Below, one piece after another: positions 42,101 through 50,110 of a stretch of DNA of 64,000 bases (positions are counted from its first letter, which is position 1; the number at the start of each line of letters is the position of its first letter). This DNA comes from Allomuricauda sp. M10 (GTDB lineage Bacteria > Bacteroidota > Bacteroidia > Flavobacteriales > Flavobacteriaceae), in the NCBI RefSeq assembly GCF_020782875.1, contig NZ_JAJGBN010000001.1, positions 496,001-560,000 of the forward strand. Reading direction: 5' to 3'. The notes under the pieces were generated by a model. The model was not told where the DNA came from. It did no database searches and saw nothing but the letters and a program-made list of their open reading frames with translations. The translations under genes and the position numbers were made by a program.

Positions 42101-42734
42101 TGGAGACCAAGCCTTGGTCAGCAAAAATAATTTGGTGGAAGTAACCAGGACCGTTGAAACGTTGGAGCCAGGAACGGTTGATGAAGAAAAGTTACGGGAA
42201 TATTCCAAAACATACGGTGTGTTCGGCAGTGCGGTGTTGCCTTCGGAGATGAAGCTGGCCAAGGCGGATGAAAGTGAGGAAATCATGTACGACCTTGATT
42301 TTTATGCAGGCGGAAATATTAAAGAAGTACACCGACCCAATGGCCCAAGTACCTTTTACATATGGGGCTATGATGATACCTATCCCATTGCCAAGATAGA
42401 TAATATGGAAGCTGGCGACATTACGACTACCATCCAAACCTATATTGATGCAGCCGTGGCCAGTTCTGATTTGGATGATGACCGTTGCCACACTACCGGT
42501 TGTGCGGAACAAGACCTATTGGACGACCTTCAGGTTCTACGAAACAATCTACCACCAAATGTGTTGATGACCACATATACCTACGATCCGCAAATTGGGG
42601 TTACGACCATAACGGACACCAAGGGGTATACCACCTTCTTTGAATATGATGGGCTCAGTCGCTTGATCAACACCAAGGATGAGGATCTCAACCTACTGAA
42701 TGAATACCAATACCATTTTAAAGGACAGAACTAA
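39159..42734 (+). CDS. secreted YD-repeat (RHS-like) protein without core or tip domain
   Basis: 1191 residues. The Sec signal peptide ends near residue 32 (TAKLYGQ). The N-terminal part (TKYGDTKVSLYTGTPQIGVPLYTYQG, then DFALSYDASGVKVEQSAGAVGLSWSL) is the SpvB/TcaC-like opening of large Bacteroidota YD-repeat proteins. The last 120 residues contain YD motifs (FYIWGYDDTYPIAKI, TTFFEYDGLSRLINTKDEDLN) and it stops where an RHS core would start. The next large gene supplies core and tip, so the two probably act as a pair. There is no T9SS C-terminal domain, leaving the T2SS-like machine as a plausible export route. Confidence 0.82.
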   Translation: MKPFTKTGNLISKLLVPTFLLTSVLTAKLYGQGTISDEDMYQGEINRMTQIPTSPEAAAFTKYGDTKVSLYTGTPQIGVPLYTYQGREYNLDFALSYDASGVKVEQSAGAVGLSWSLQPGGRITRQVNGLPDDYTVGTYQTLFNNSGVRDSMDLYLSVPGIFSDSPRFASIAQAQNFLYFMYDINLNQIDAQRDVFKVNAGNLNDTFVFDFVNGQHVPKSLSNPRLKIEPTTYASSNIQSWKVTDEDGTEYYFEAEELTYRENNDVDAGNPMGDASVTYISSWLLTKIISSNKKDTYEFLYKNEGYGPFEQFATAFGNNIVTIDPNQTYYNYYSGTGSVSAVRSNNQPLYLTQVKHNGNTIATLAYGDRYDLDDTASNSRLTSINIQDRLANPIRSVVFHNNNYFNRDGQTLTQLANHTTKEYYDIRLKLDSVEVKGAQGLLSQMYSLEYQSPDDLPSRFSYAQDYYGYYNGSNTNTTLIPHLELSGRTFEGGDREPDSASGRVGILTKIAYPTGGYTDFVYEPHTVYTIEESNTTLTPLQLSLNASSTTDPDLYRNDEGQLCDDEFEGRDPKIVIKKFFAPQTGNYNVNLIGNSSEVDAYIVDVSLGTENYSNYCEFFNDQNALWVENAPSNTVYLETGKLYRALLLLAKDNTNQYNSAYLSVTKDTVVYTPINKNMGGNRIANISDYSKQGVLASKKEYGYGGSQSTGIPNYQPTVYEIRAADTETEKVEQVVRYGTFATGDEPHVVYSKVTESQVNGSGVELGKTEYTFFEGTKGSVPMTTPPYENNFFPDLRPGQLQKKEVLDDNLQILERDSTNYFETVVRPININSIVVRTDQDRYEKLVFLKENNDNGYYVTLEYLPNFDCDAPPTPDHPGLCQLPDYIADPVGNGYYGFMDKKYAPFSIRKTFANGAYGGVNYVRREKLFGSGSLEKVVAEEITEYDDYSTGTKYLPASKTTTNSMGQTVKTEYNYPHQNQVVGDQALVSKNNLVEVTRTVETLEPGTVDEEKLREYSKTYGVFGSAVLPSEMKLAKADESEEIMYDLDFYAGGNIKEVHRPNGPSTFYIWGYDDTYPIAKIDNMEAGDITTTIQTYIDAAVASSDLDDDRCHTTGCAEQDLLDDLQVLRNNLPPNVLMTTYTYDPQIGVTTITDTKGYTTFFEYDGLSRLINTKDEDLNLLNEYQYHFKGQN

Positions 42735-42745
42735 ACACGCCAAAA

Positions 42746-43216
42746 ATGAACATTTTCAGCAAAACCATTAAAATACAGCCAGTTTTACTAACCGTGCTTG
42801 CGACAATGCTATTTTTTACTGTAAACAGTCGTGCACAAGGTGCCAGTTCGCCTGAAACATTGTTGATAGGCTCATGGATATTTGCCCAGGCACCCTCTTT
42901 TTCCTCAATGGATCAAGAAGACAGGGAACTAATGGAGTCCTCTCCCCAATTGAAGGCTAGCGTACAGACGAGCTATCTGAACCGAATTTTGACTTTTTCA
43001 TCAAATGGACTGTTTAGCCAGACCGATAGATCTGGAAAAACATTGGAAGGGACATGGTCTTTGCAGGGGCAGACCTTAAATATTCAGAGTGCAAGTGGAA
43101 GCATATGGACGCTACTGGTTGTTTCCCTGGGCCCTGACCAATTAGTGGTCCAACAATCCGCCAAGGGAGAAGCACGCCCCATCCTTCCAGTCATTTACTT
43201 TACAAAAAACCAATAA
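42746..43216 (+). CDS. lipocalin-like secreted protein between the YD-repeat genes
   Basis: 156 residues with a Sec signal peptide ending near NSRAQG. The mature part has the lipocalin-like pattern LIGSWIFAQAP ... ILTFSSNGLFSQTDRSGKTLEGTWSLQGQTLNI, seen in small envelope proteins of Bacteroidota. It lacks a lipobox cysteine. It lies 11 bases after the first YD-repeat gene and 1 base before the second, so it is probably made together with them; a chaperone or stabilising role is only inference. Confidence 0.65.
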   Translation: MNIFSKTIKIQPVLLTVLATMLFFTVNSRAQGASSPETLLIGSWIFAQAPSFSSMDQEDRELMESSPQLKASVQTSYLNRILTFSSNGLFSQTDRSGKTLEGTWSLQGQTLNIQSASGSIWTLLVVSLGPDQLVVQQSAKGEARPILPVIYFTKNQ

Positions 43217-43217
43217 C

Positions 43218-46200
43218 ATGGATTTGATTGAAAAGACAATACCGATGAAACCAAGCAAGGCAATGGCACTCTTGATATTGTGCTTTGCCACGATCTCCAC
43301 TGCATTTGGCCAGTATAGCATCAGTGGCTCTTCCAGTGCTATACAAGGGGAGACCCATACCTATTCTGTCAACATAAGTGCCAACGATGTGGCCTATATA
43401 AATTGGTATACTTGGAATGGTGAGACCATCTCGAATGTTACCATTACCACTGCGGACTATACGTTTAACAATTCAGGTCTGTCAAAGCTTAGATGTCAGG
43501 TTGCGGATGAGTACAACAACATCTACATGCTGGCTAAGAATGTCAGTGTTTGTGCTACGTTGGTGTCCGGTGGTATCAATGGGGCACAGACCATCTGTTC
43601 TTCTGGAAACCCTTCCACCTTAGGGAGTTCCTCTTCTGCCAGTGGGGGGGATGGCAGTTACGTTTACCAATGGCAATATTCCGCCAATGGTAGCAGTGGC
43701 TGGACCAGTATCAGTGGGGCCACCGCCACCACCTATGATCCCCCAAGCGGTCTAACGGCCAGCCGCTGGTACCGAAGGAGGGTCACATCCTGTGGTCAGA
43801 CCAAATATACAGGGACTGTAAAGGTGACCGTGGGAAGTGCCCTTTCCGCAGGAACTATCAATGGGGCCCAGACTATCTGCTACGGAGGTGACCCATCCAC
43901 TTTGGGCAATGCTACCTCGCCTAGCGGGGGAAATGGGAGTTACACCTACCAATGGCAATACGATAACGGGGGAGTTTGGACCAACATCAGTGGAGCCACT
44001 TCGTCTACTTATAATCCTCCTGCAGGATTGACAGAAATCCGCTTTTACAGGAGGCGTGTACAGGTCTGTTCCGAGACCCAATATTCCAACATTGTTAAGG
44101 TAACGGTAAGGCCCGATCTGGTGGCAGGGGTGATCAATGGGACTCAGACCATTTGCTACAGTGGTAATCCTTCCACCTTGGGCAATGCCACATCGCCTAG
44201 CGGAGGGGATAGCAGTTATACCTACCAGTGGCAATATTCGGCCAACGGCAGTAGTGGGTGGACCAACATCAGTGGTGCCACTTCCTCCACGTATGATCCA
44301 CCGAGTGGGCTTACGGTAGACCGTTGGTACCGCAGGGAGGTGTCTTCCTGTTCACAGACCAAGTATACCTCAACGATAAAGGTTACGGTAACGGAACCCC
44401 CGATATGGTATGCCGATGTCGATGGTGATGGGTTTGGGGATGCCTCCAGTACTATAGCGTCATGCACCCAGCCTTCGGGTTATGTGTCCAACAATACCGA
44501 CGCCTGTCCCTACGAATATGGACCGACCACCGGGTGCGACTACACCACGGTTTCCCTGAGCGACGAGAACTATGTCTACTCACGTACCTACCAGCAAGCC
44601 ATGGTCAGTTCCGCCAATATAGACCAAAACAGCGATGTGCTGGAAAGCGTGGCTTATTATGATGGCCTGGGACGCCCCATGCAGCAATTGGCCATCAAAG
44701 GGTCGCCCACTGGAAAGGACATCGTGACCCATGTGGGGTACGATGCCTACGGAAGGTCAGAGAAGGAATGGTTGGCCTATATGGCCACCAGTGGCACCAT
44801 CGGCACGTACCGATCAAGTGCCGAAGCGGATACGGATACCTATTATGTGTCCAACTATGGTTCGGAAATGGGCACTACGCCCAATCCGTTTTCACAAAAG
44901 GAGTTCGAGGCATCACCGCTCAGCAGAATACTCAAACAAGCAGCGCCCGGAGAGGCCTGGCAACTAGGGAGCAACCATGAAATTGGATTTGACTATGACG
45001 TGAATGGTATCGATGAAGTAAGGCTCCTCAGCGTGACCACCAATGTTGTGAACGGTATCTATGACCCTTCATTGGTAGATGGTTCAGGAACTGTTTATTA
45101 CAATGCGGGGGAACTGCTCAAGAACATGGTCAAGGATGAAAACCATGATGGTACCACCAGCAAGTTGCATACCACCGAGGAGTTCACGGACAAGAATGGC
45201 AGGGTAGTGCTCAAGCGAACCTATGCCCTAGTGAATAGTTCCGAGGAGGCCCATGACACCTATTATGTGTACGATGACTTTGGCAACCTCACCTATGTGC
45301 TCCCGCCCAAGGTGGATACTTCCGATGGGGTCTCGGCTGCAGAGCTCTCCGAACTCTGCTACCAGTATACCTATGACGAAAGGAACCGTTTGGTGGAGAA
45401 GAAGATCCCGGGCAAGGGATGGGAATATATCGTGTACAACCAACTGGACCAACCCATCATGACCCAGGACGCCCTGTTGAACGCGCAAGGAAAATGGTTG
45501 TTCACAAGGTATGACGCCCTAGGCCGTGTGGCTTTTACGGGCATGGTGAGCGGAGGTGCCAGGGATGCACAACAGACCGCGGCCAACAATGTTTCCATAT
45601 CATGGTCGGAGCAGGCCACGACCGCCACCACTGTGGACGGGGTGTCCCTGTACTATGACACTAACGGGTATCCGGCGTTGGGCTCTGTAACGGAACTGCA
45701 TACCATTAATTATTACGATGGGTACAATACCTCTAGGGACGGCATTGCCAAACCTACGGGACAAGTATTGAACCAAGATCAGGCCACGAACGTTACCGGA
45801 CTCCCCACGGCTGCCAAGGTGCGGGTGCTAGGGACCACTAGTTGGATCACCTCCCTCACGGTGTACGATAAAAAGGGCAGGGCCATCTGGATACAGACAG
45901 ACAACCCCTATTTGGGCACCACCGAAGTAATGAAAATGGAACTGGACTTTGTGGGCAAGGCCAAACAGAGCCTGAGCGAACATACCATGAGCGGTAATGC
46001 CACCATCACTGTAACGGATACCTTTGCGTATGACCATACGGGCCGTTTGGTACTGCAGGAACAGACCTTGGGCGGACAGACCGAGACCCTCTTCCTGAAC
46101 AGGTATGACAATCTGGGCCAGTTGGTTTCCAAGGATGTGGGAAATACCTTGGGAGATCCCTTGCAGACGGTGGACTATGTCTACAACATACGGGGATGGT

Positions 46201-48023
46201 TAAAACAGATCAACGATCCAAATACATTGGGAGGGGACCTGTTTGCCTTTGGGATCAACTACAATTCGGTTGCCCATGGCGGTACGGCACTGTTTAACGG
46301 AAACATTGCCGAAACGGAATGGCGTACGGCCAACACGGATAATGCACTGAAATGGTACCGCTATACCTATGATGCCCTGAACCGGATCACTTCAGCCACC
46401 GATATATCGGGGAATTATGATGTGTCCAACATCACGTATGACAAGATGGGGAACATCAAGACCCTCACAAGGGATGGATGGCAGAATGGTAATTACCCCA
46501 ATATGGACGTGTTGGTCTATGGTTACGACAGTGGCAACAAATTGTTGCAGGTAACGGATAATGGGAACGATACCTATGGTTTTAAGGACAGTGCCGTGGA
46601 TGACCAAGATTTTTGGTACGATACCAATGGTAACCTGACCAAGGACGACAACAAGGAAATCACCTCCATAAGCTACAACCATCTGAATCTTCCTACATTG
46701 ATCAGTACAGCTTCGGGAACTATTTCGTATGTTTATGATGCCATGGGCACCAAGTTGAAAAAGACGGTCTCCGTGGGAAGTTCTGTGACAGCCTATGCGG
46801 GCAACTACATCTACCAAAACGGTACGTTGCAGTTCTTTAGCCAGCCCGAAGGGTATGTGACCCCCGATGGTATGGGCGACTATGACTATGTGTACCAGTA
46901 CAAGGACCATTTGGGCAACATACGCTTGAGCTATGTGGACAATGCGGGCACGTTGGAAATCGTGGAGGAATCCAACTACTACCCTTTCGGCCTTAAGTAC
47001 AAAGGGTACAACGAGGTTACCTCTTCCTTAGGAAACGATCTGGCGCAGAAGTGGAAGTACAATGGTCAGCAAACCGAAGATGCGTTTGATCTTAACGTAA
47101 CCGAAATGACGTTCAGACAATATGACCCTGCCATTGCAAGGTTCAATGTCATAGATCCTGCTGCAGAGGTGGCAAGAAACTGGACACCATATCGATTCGC
47201 ATTTAATAGTCCGATGTCGTTTAATGACCCCTTAGGGTTATGGGAGAGAAACGCTAAAGGGGCTTGGCAAACAAATGATACAAAAGATATTGAACGTTTT
47301 ATGAGTATGTTGCAATTTGAGAGCGATTTCTATGGTGGGGCTGATATATCGCAGATTGATACGTTTATAGGTGAAGAATTCCATGGGTCTGGAGGAAGAC
47401 TAAGTGATGGAAGTATCCTTTTGGACAATGAAAATGTAACTATCAATAGCGTAGGTCGCTCTGCTGGTTTTAGTGCAAGACAGGTGGATAATATAAATCA
47501 ACAAACAGAAAAATATGGCTCTCATATTTGGAATCAGGGAACTGGAGAAAGTCAACATTGGGCATATTCTTACAGCTATTTTAGAGAACGTAGCTGGCAT
47601 CAAAATGGAGGCGGATTTCCAGGACTTGAGTTGAGTGGTGAGGCCATGGATTATGCATCTAAGTTTTTAAATAATTCAAAAGGGTGGTATAGTCTAAGTC
47701 AAGGAAAGAGATATGGAAATAACTTCCATGGAAACCAATATACCGAGAAACGAATTAATGTTCAGAATTTTTCAAAATGGTTGAACGCTGGAGGTAAGGT
47801 TATAGGAGCCTATGGTCTTTATGACACTTATGGAGAATGGAGTAGTGGCAAATTATCAAATGCTGGTGCTGCATATATAGGTGGTGTGGATGCAGCAGCT
47901 CTTGGAAGTAAAGGGGCATCTGCTCTATATATCGGGGCTTGGTCACTTGGAACAGGAATAGGTAAGACAATAGTTGAGAGCAACTGGTATTTTAATACAT
48001 TTCAAGATAGACCCAATTGGTAA
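43218..48023 (+). CDS. secreted YD-repeat/RHS-core protein with variable C-terminal tip
   Basis: 1601 residues (an ATG nine codons in, at 43245, starts the signal peptide proper and may be the true start). Order: signal peptide to about 31; PKD/Ig-like domain; three ~93-residue repeats (INGAQTICYxGxPSTLG), about 115-393; a DVDGDGFGDAS calcium-type loop; the DUF6443-like region with SVAYYDGLGRPMQQLAIKG; YD repeats; RHS core ending with RQYDPAIARFNVIDPAAE and the NDPLG hinge at about 1335. The last ~260 residues are a distinct, AT-richer tip of unknown activity with a glycine-rich hydrophobic end. This is the layout of a polymorphic toxin. No T9SS domain is present. Confidence 0.87.
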   Translation: MDLIEKTIPMKPSKAMALLILCFATISTAFGQYSISGSSSAIQGETHTYSVNISANDVAYINWYTWNGETISNVTITTADYTFNNSGLSKLRCQVADEYNNIYMLAKNVSVCATLVSGGINGAQTICSSGNPSTLGSSSSASGGDGSYVYQWQYSANGSSGWTSISGATATTYDPPSGLTASRWYRRRVTSCGQTKYTGTVKVTVGSALSAGTINGAQTICYGGDPSTLGNATSPSGGNGSYTYQWQYDNGGVWTNISGATSSTYNPPAGLTEIRFYRRRVQVCSETQYSNIVKVTVRPDLVAGVINGTQTICYSGNPSTLGNATSPSGGDSSYTYQWQYSANGSSGWTNISGATSSTYDPPSGLTVDRWYRREVSSCSQTKYTSTIKVTVTEPPIWYADVDGDGFGDASSTIASCTQPSGYVSNNTDACPYEYGPTTGCDYTTVSLSDENYVYSRTYQQAMVSSANIDQNSDVLESVAYYDGLGRPMQQLAIKGSPTGKDIVTHVGYDAYGRSEKEWLAYMATSGTIGTYRSSAEADTDTYYVSNYGSEMGTTPNPFSQKEFEASPLSRILKQAAPGEAWQLGSNHEIGFDYDVNGIDEVRLLSVTTNVVNGIYDPSLVDGSGTVYYNAGELLKNMVKDENHDGTTSKLHTTEEFTDKNGRVVLKRTYALVNSSEEAHDTYYVYDDFGNLTYVLPPKVDTSDGVSAAELSELCYQYTYDERNRLVEKKIPGKGWEYIVYNQLDQPIMTQDALLNAQGKWLFTRYDALGRVAFTGMVSGGARDAQQTAANNVSISWSEQATTATTVDGVSLYYDTNGYPALGSVTELHTINYYDGYNTSRDGIAKPTGQVLNQDQATNVTGLPTAAKVRVLGTTSWITSLTVYDKKGRAIWIQTDNPYLGTTEVMKMELDFVGKAKQSLSEHTMSGNATITVTDTFAYDHTGRLVLQEQTLGGQTETLFLNRYDNLGQLVSKDVGNTLGDPLQTVDYVYNIRGWLKQINDPNTLGGDLFAFGINYNSVAHGGTALFNGNIAETEWRTANTDNALKWYRYTYDALNRITSATDISGNYDVSNITYDKMGNIKTLTRDGWQNGNYPNMDVLVYGYDSGNKLLQVTDNGNDTYGFKDSAVDDQDFWYDTNGNLTKDDNKEITSISYNHLNLPTLISTASGTISYVYDAMGTKLKKTVSVGSSVTAYAGNYIYQNGTLQFFSQPEGYVTPDGMGDYDYVYQYKDHLGNIRLSYVDNAGTLEIVEESNYYPFGLKYKGYNEVTSSLGNDLAQKWKYNGQQTEDAFDLNVTEMTFRQYDPAIARFNVIDPAAEVARNWTPYRFAFNSPMSFNDPLGLWERNAKGAWQTNDTKDIERFMSMLQFESDFYGGADISQIDTFIGEEFHGSGGRLSDGSILLDNENVTINSVGRSAGFSARQVDNINQQTEKYGSHIWNQGTGESQHWAYSYSYFRERSWHQNGGGFPGLELSGEAMDYASKFLNNSKGWYSLSQGKRYGNNFHGNQYTEKRINVQNFSKWLNAGGKVIGAYGLYDTYGEWSSGKLSNAGAAYIGGVDAAALGSKGASALYIGAWSLGTGIGKTIVESNWYFNTFQDRPNW

Positions 48024-48028
48024 AGTTT

Positions 48029-48412
48029 ATGTATAATTATTTTTTTGGTTTTCTTTATAAATATTATGATAATACTCCAAAAGGGGACAAATCTAAAGCC
48101 CCCTTTCTTTCTGCCATTCTTGTTATATCAGTTCTGTTGGGGCTTAATTTTCTTACTTTAAGAGATGTGTATTTGTTTCAAATAAAAGGAATAAGCGTTT
48201 CTCTTCTAAATTATAAAACTACCATTGTATTATCTCTCCTGATTCTTTTTAACTATATATATTTTAGGAGTAAGTATAAAAGAATATTAAAAGATTATGA
48301 TGGAAGGAATAAAGTAAAAAAGGTGCTAAGCCTTCTATACATAATCATAACTGTAAGTTTAGCAGTTATCACAGCATATTCTGTTAGATATAACTTACCT
48401 TGGTGGAGATAA
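48029..48412 (+). CDS. small membrane protein after the toxin-like tip, putative immunity protein
   Basis: 127 residues from the ATG at 48029, six bases after the RHS-gene stop. Three membrane segments are visible (LSAILVISVLLGLNF, TTIVLSLLILFNYIYF, LYIIITVSLAVITAYS) separated by short basic loops. The gene shares the low GC content of the tip and not that of the RHS core. Position and membrane topology fit an immunity protein against a membrane-acting tip; no family was recognised, so this is inference. Confidence 0.6.
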   Translation: MYNYFFGFLYKYYDNTPKGDKSKAPFLSAILVISVLLGLNFLTLRDVYLFQIKGISVSLLNYKTTIVLSLLILFNYIYFRSKYKRILKDYDGRNKVKKVLSLLYIIITVSLAVITAYSVRYNLPWWR

Positions 48413-48423
48413 TTGCAAAAACT

Positions 48424-48834
48424 ATGGTTTTCAAAAAAAGGCAAATGCTAATAGTCTTAATCAGTTTATTATTTGCGAGTTGTAATGAAAGTCCTTCTTG
48501 TAAAGATTTTAAAGAGGGTAATTATAATATCGTATCTGAAAATGCTCTTTCGGATTTTGCAGTAATAAGGAATTTGGACAGTCAGATAGAAACAAATGAA
48601 TATGGAGATAAAACCTATTATTCGATAGAATGGATAAGCGAATGTTCCTTTATCTCCATGTTTGATGACACTAAAATGGTGTTGAATGATGAAATGAGAA
48701 TGATCAATTCTGATGGAGGTCTTGTTGTAGAGCTTTTGGAAGTCTTGGATGATGATTGCATTTCTTATCAGTCATATGTTAAGAACTTCAAGGAACTAAG
48801 TCTTAGAAAGGGTAAGTTTTGTAGAATAGAATAG
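48424..48834 (+). CDS. small lipoprotein of unknown function, possible second immunity factor
   Basis: 136 residues from the ATG at 48424; lipobox LLFASC with cysteine at about residue 20. The mature part has conserved-looking cysteines (SPSCKDFKEGNYN, SECSFISMF, DDDCISY) and the pattern DFKxGxY ... AVIRNLDSQIETNEYG seen in small Flavobacteriaceae envelope proteins whose function I do not know. It starts 11 bases after the membrane protein gene, is equally AT-rich, and is followed by a strong terminator, so the tip and these two genes look like one exchangeable unit. Confidence 0.6.
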   Translation: MVFKKRQMLIVLISLLFASCNESPSCKDFKEGNYNIVSENALSDFAVIRNLDSQIETNEYGDKTYYSIEWISECSFISMFDDTKMVLNDEMRMINSDGGLVVELLEVLDDDCISYQSYVKNFKELSLRKGKFCRIE

Positions 48835-48880
48835 AATAGGTAATGTAGCAAAATAATTGTTTTACCTAAGCACAATAATC

Positions 48881-48914
48881 AACAGCAACTCTTTTTGGGT
48901 TGCTGTTTTGTTTT
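48881..48914 (+). terminator. intrinsic terminator after the tip/immunity unit
   Basis: Arms AACAGCAAC (48881-48889) and GTTGCTGTT (48899-48907) pair perfectly over a T-rich loop and are followed by TTGTTTTT. Confidence 0.8.
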
Positions 48915-48984
48915 TACAAGCTTTATTCCTTTAAGTGTTGTTATTTGGAAGCGTTTGTTTCTTTTGGGATTCATGGTAGGATAA

Positions 48985-49251
48985 TTAATTTATAGAATTG
49001 ATTTTTCTAATTAGATCATCTACAATAATATGCTCCGTTTCATTGAACTTATCAAAATCACTTTGTGAAATTCCTTCAAGATGATTTAAAATAAAACTTT
49101 TCCATTCAGCGAAAAGAATGCCATTGGGATTCCTTCCTGGATTAATAAAAATAGGAGAGTTGGTTCTTCCAAGTACATCATCCAAAAATTGGTAATGTAG
49201 TAAACTAGTTGATTTTTTAATTTTAGACTGTAAACAATTAAAAACCAGCAA
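48985..49251 (-). pseudogene. AT-rich ORF fragment, possible remnant of an older tip or immunity gene
   Basis: An 88-codon frame opposite to the surrounding operon, with only a TTG near its 5' end and no internal ATG. The C-terminal half (NGILFAEWKSFILNHLEGISQSDFDKFNETEHIIVDDLI) looks like real protein. Its 5' side runs into a hairpin (49240-49279) and then the IS1 element, suggesting that the true start was lost. Such orphan C-terminal pieces are common next to RHS genes, but the origin of this one is not shown by sequence. Confidence 0.35.
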
Positions 49252-49279
49252 CTTACACTATGTGCTGTTACTGGTTTTT
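49240..49279 (+). terminator. hairpin, possible terminator
   Basis: AAAAACCAG (49240-49248) and CTGGTTTTT (49271-49279) form a perfect 9-bp outer stem that ends in U-rich DNA on both strands. It lies just before the IS1 element. Confidence 0.45.
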
Positions 49280-49287
49280 ATGGTTAT

Positions 49288-50047
49288 GGGCCATCCTATG
49301 AACACTTAAAGACCGGGAGATACCATAAAATAAAGTTTCTTTGAACCCTTATGTAGTAAATGGGTTGATGGAAGAAAAATGCCCCAAGTGCAATGGACAG
49401 TGCGTAAAATACGGCAAACAAAATGGGAAGCAACGCTATAAGTGCAAGCAATGTTTCAAGCTTTTTAAGCAACAATATGTATACCGGGCCTATGGGAAGA
49501 ACATGGACACATGGATCAAGACCCTTCTTAAGGAAGGTTGTGGTGTTAGGAGCATGGCCAGGATCTTGGGTATTTCCACCAAGACCGTGCAGTCCAGGAT
49601 GTTGAAGATAAGCAAGGACATTGGACCTCCACGGGCCTTCAATTGGGGAGGTGTGTACGAGGTTGATGAGATTTGGAGTTTTATTGGAAACAAATCCAAT
49701 GTTGTTTGGGTCGCCTACGCATTGGAAAGGGAGACAAAAAGGGTTGTTGATTTTATTGTGGGCAAGAAAACCAAGGAAAACATACAGCCGTTGATCAATA
49801 CCTTGCTCCTTCAAAATCCAAACCGGATATATACGGATAAATTGAACATTTATCCTGGCTTGGTTCCAAAGGAAATCCACGGTCGATCCAAATATGGAAC
49901 CAATCGTATAGAACGCAACAACCTAACGCTGCGCACCCATATTAAGCGACTTGCTAGAAGAACCATATGTTTTTCAAAAAACAAGAGCTATCTAGTGGCA
50001 CATCTAAGGATATATTTTTGGGGATGACCAACTATGGTAGTAGGCCC
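49288..50047 (+). mobile_element. IS1-family insertion sequence (ends approximate)
   Basis: About 760 bp holding one transposase gene. GGGCC at 49288 and GGCCC at 50043 are the best inverted ends I can see; similarity inside them is partial and no clear target duplication was found, so the ends may shift by several bases. The size fits the IS1 family. Confidence 0.6.
49368..50027 (+). CDS. IS1-family transposase, single reading frame
   Basis: 219 residues from the ATG at 49368 (a TTG nine codons earlier is an alternative). The N-terminal zinc-binding motif CPKCNGQCVKYGKQNGKQRYKCKQC and helix-turn-helix (GCGVRSMARILGISTKTVQSRM) precede the DDE domain, with YEVDEIWSFIG, IYTDKLNIYPG and a glutamate in GTNRIERNNLTLRTHIKRL. 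Classic E. coli IS1 uses a frameshift between InsA and InsB; here both parts are in one frame, as in several Bacteroidota and archaeal IS1 members. The gene appears intact. Confidence 0.9.
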   Translation: MEEKCPKCNGQCVKYGKQNGKQRYKCKQCFKLFKQQYVYRAYGKNMDTWIKTLLKEGCGVRSMARILGISTKTVQSRMLKISKDIGPPRAFNWGGVYEVDEIWSFIGNKSNVVWVAYALERETKRVVDFIVGKKTKENIQPLINTLLLQNPNRIYTDKLNIYPGLVPKEIHGRSKYGTNRIERNNLTLRTHIKRLARRTICFSKNKSYLVAHLRIYFWG

Positions 50048-50110
50048 ATCATAAGCCACATGCATATCGTGGCCTTAAAATGGAACGGTTCATAGAAAAA
50101 GATTTTAAAC

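Noticed and set aside
43218-48023. RHS protein considered as a type VI secretion effector
   Set aside because: It has a Sec signal peptide and no PAAR domain, and no Hcp, VgrG, TssB/C or ClpV genes are in the window.
49368-50027. Possible frameshift in the IS1 transposase
   Set aside because: Zinc finger, helix-turn-helix and DDE domains all lie in one uninterrupted frame, so no frameshift or decay is needed.
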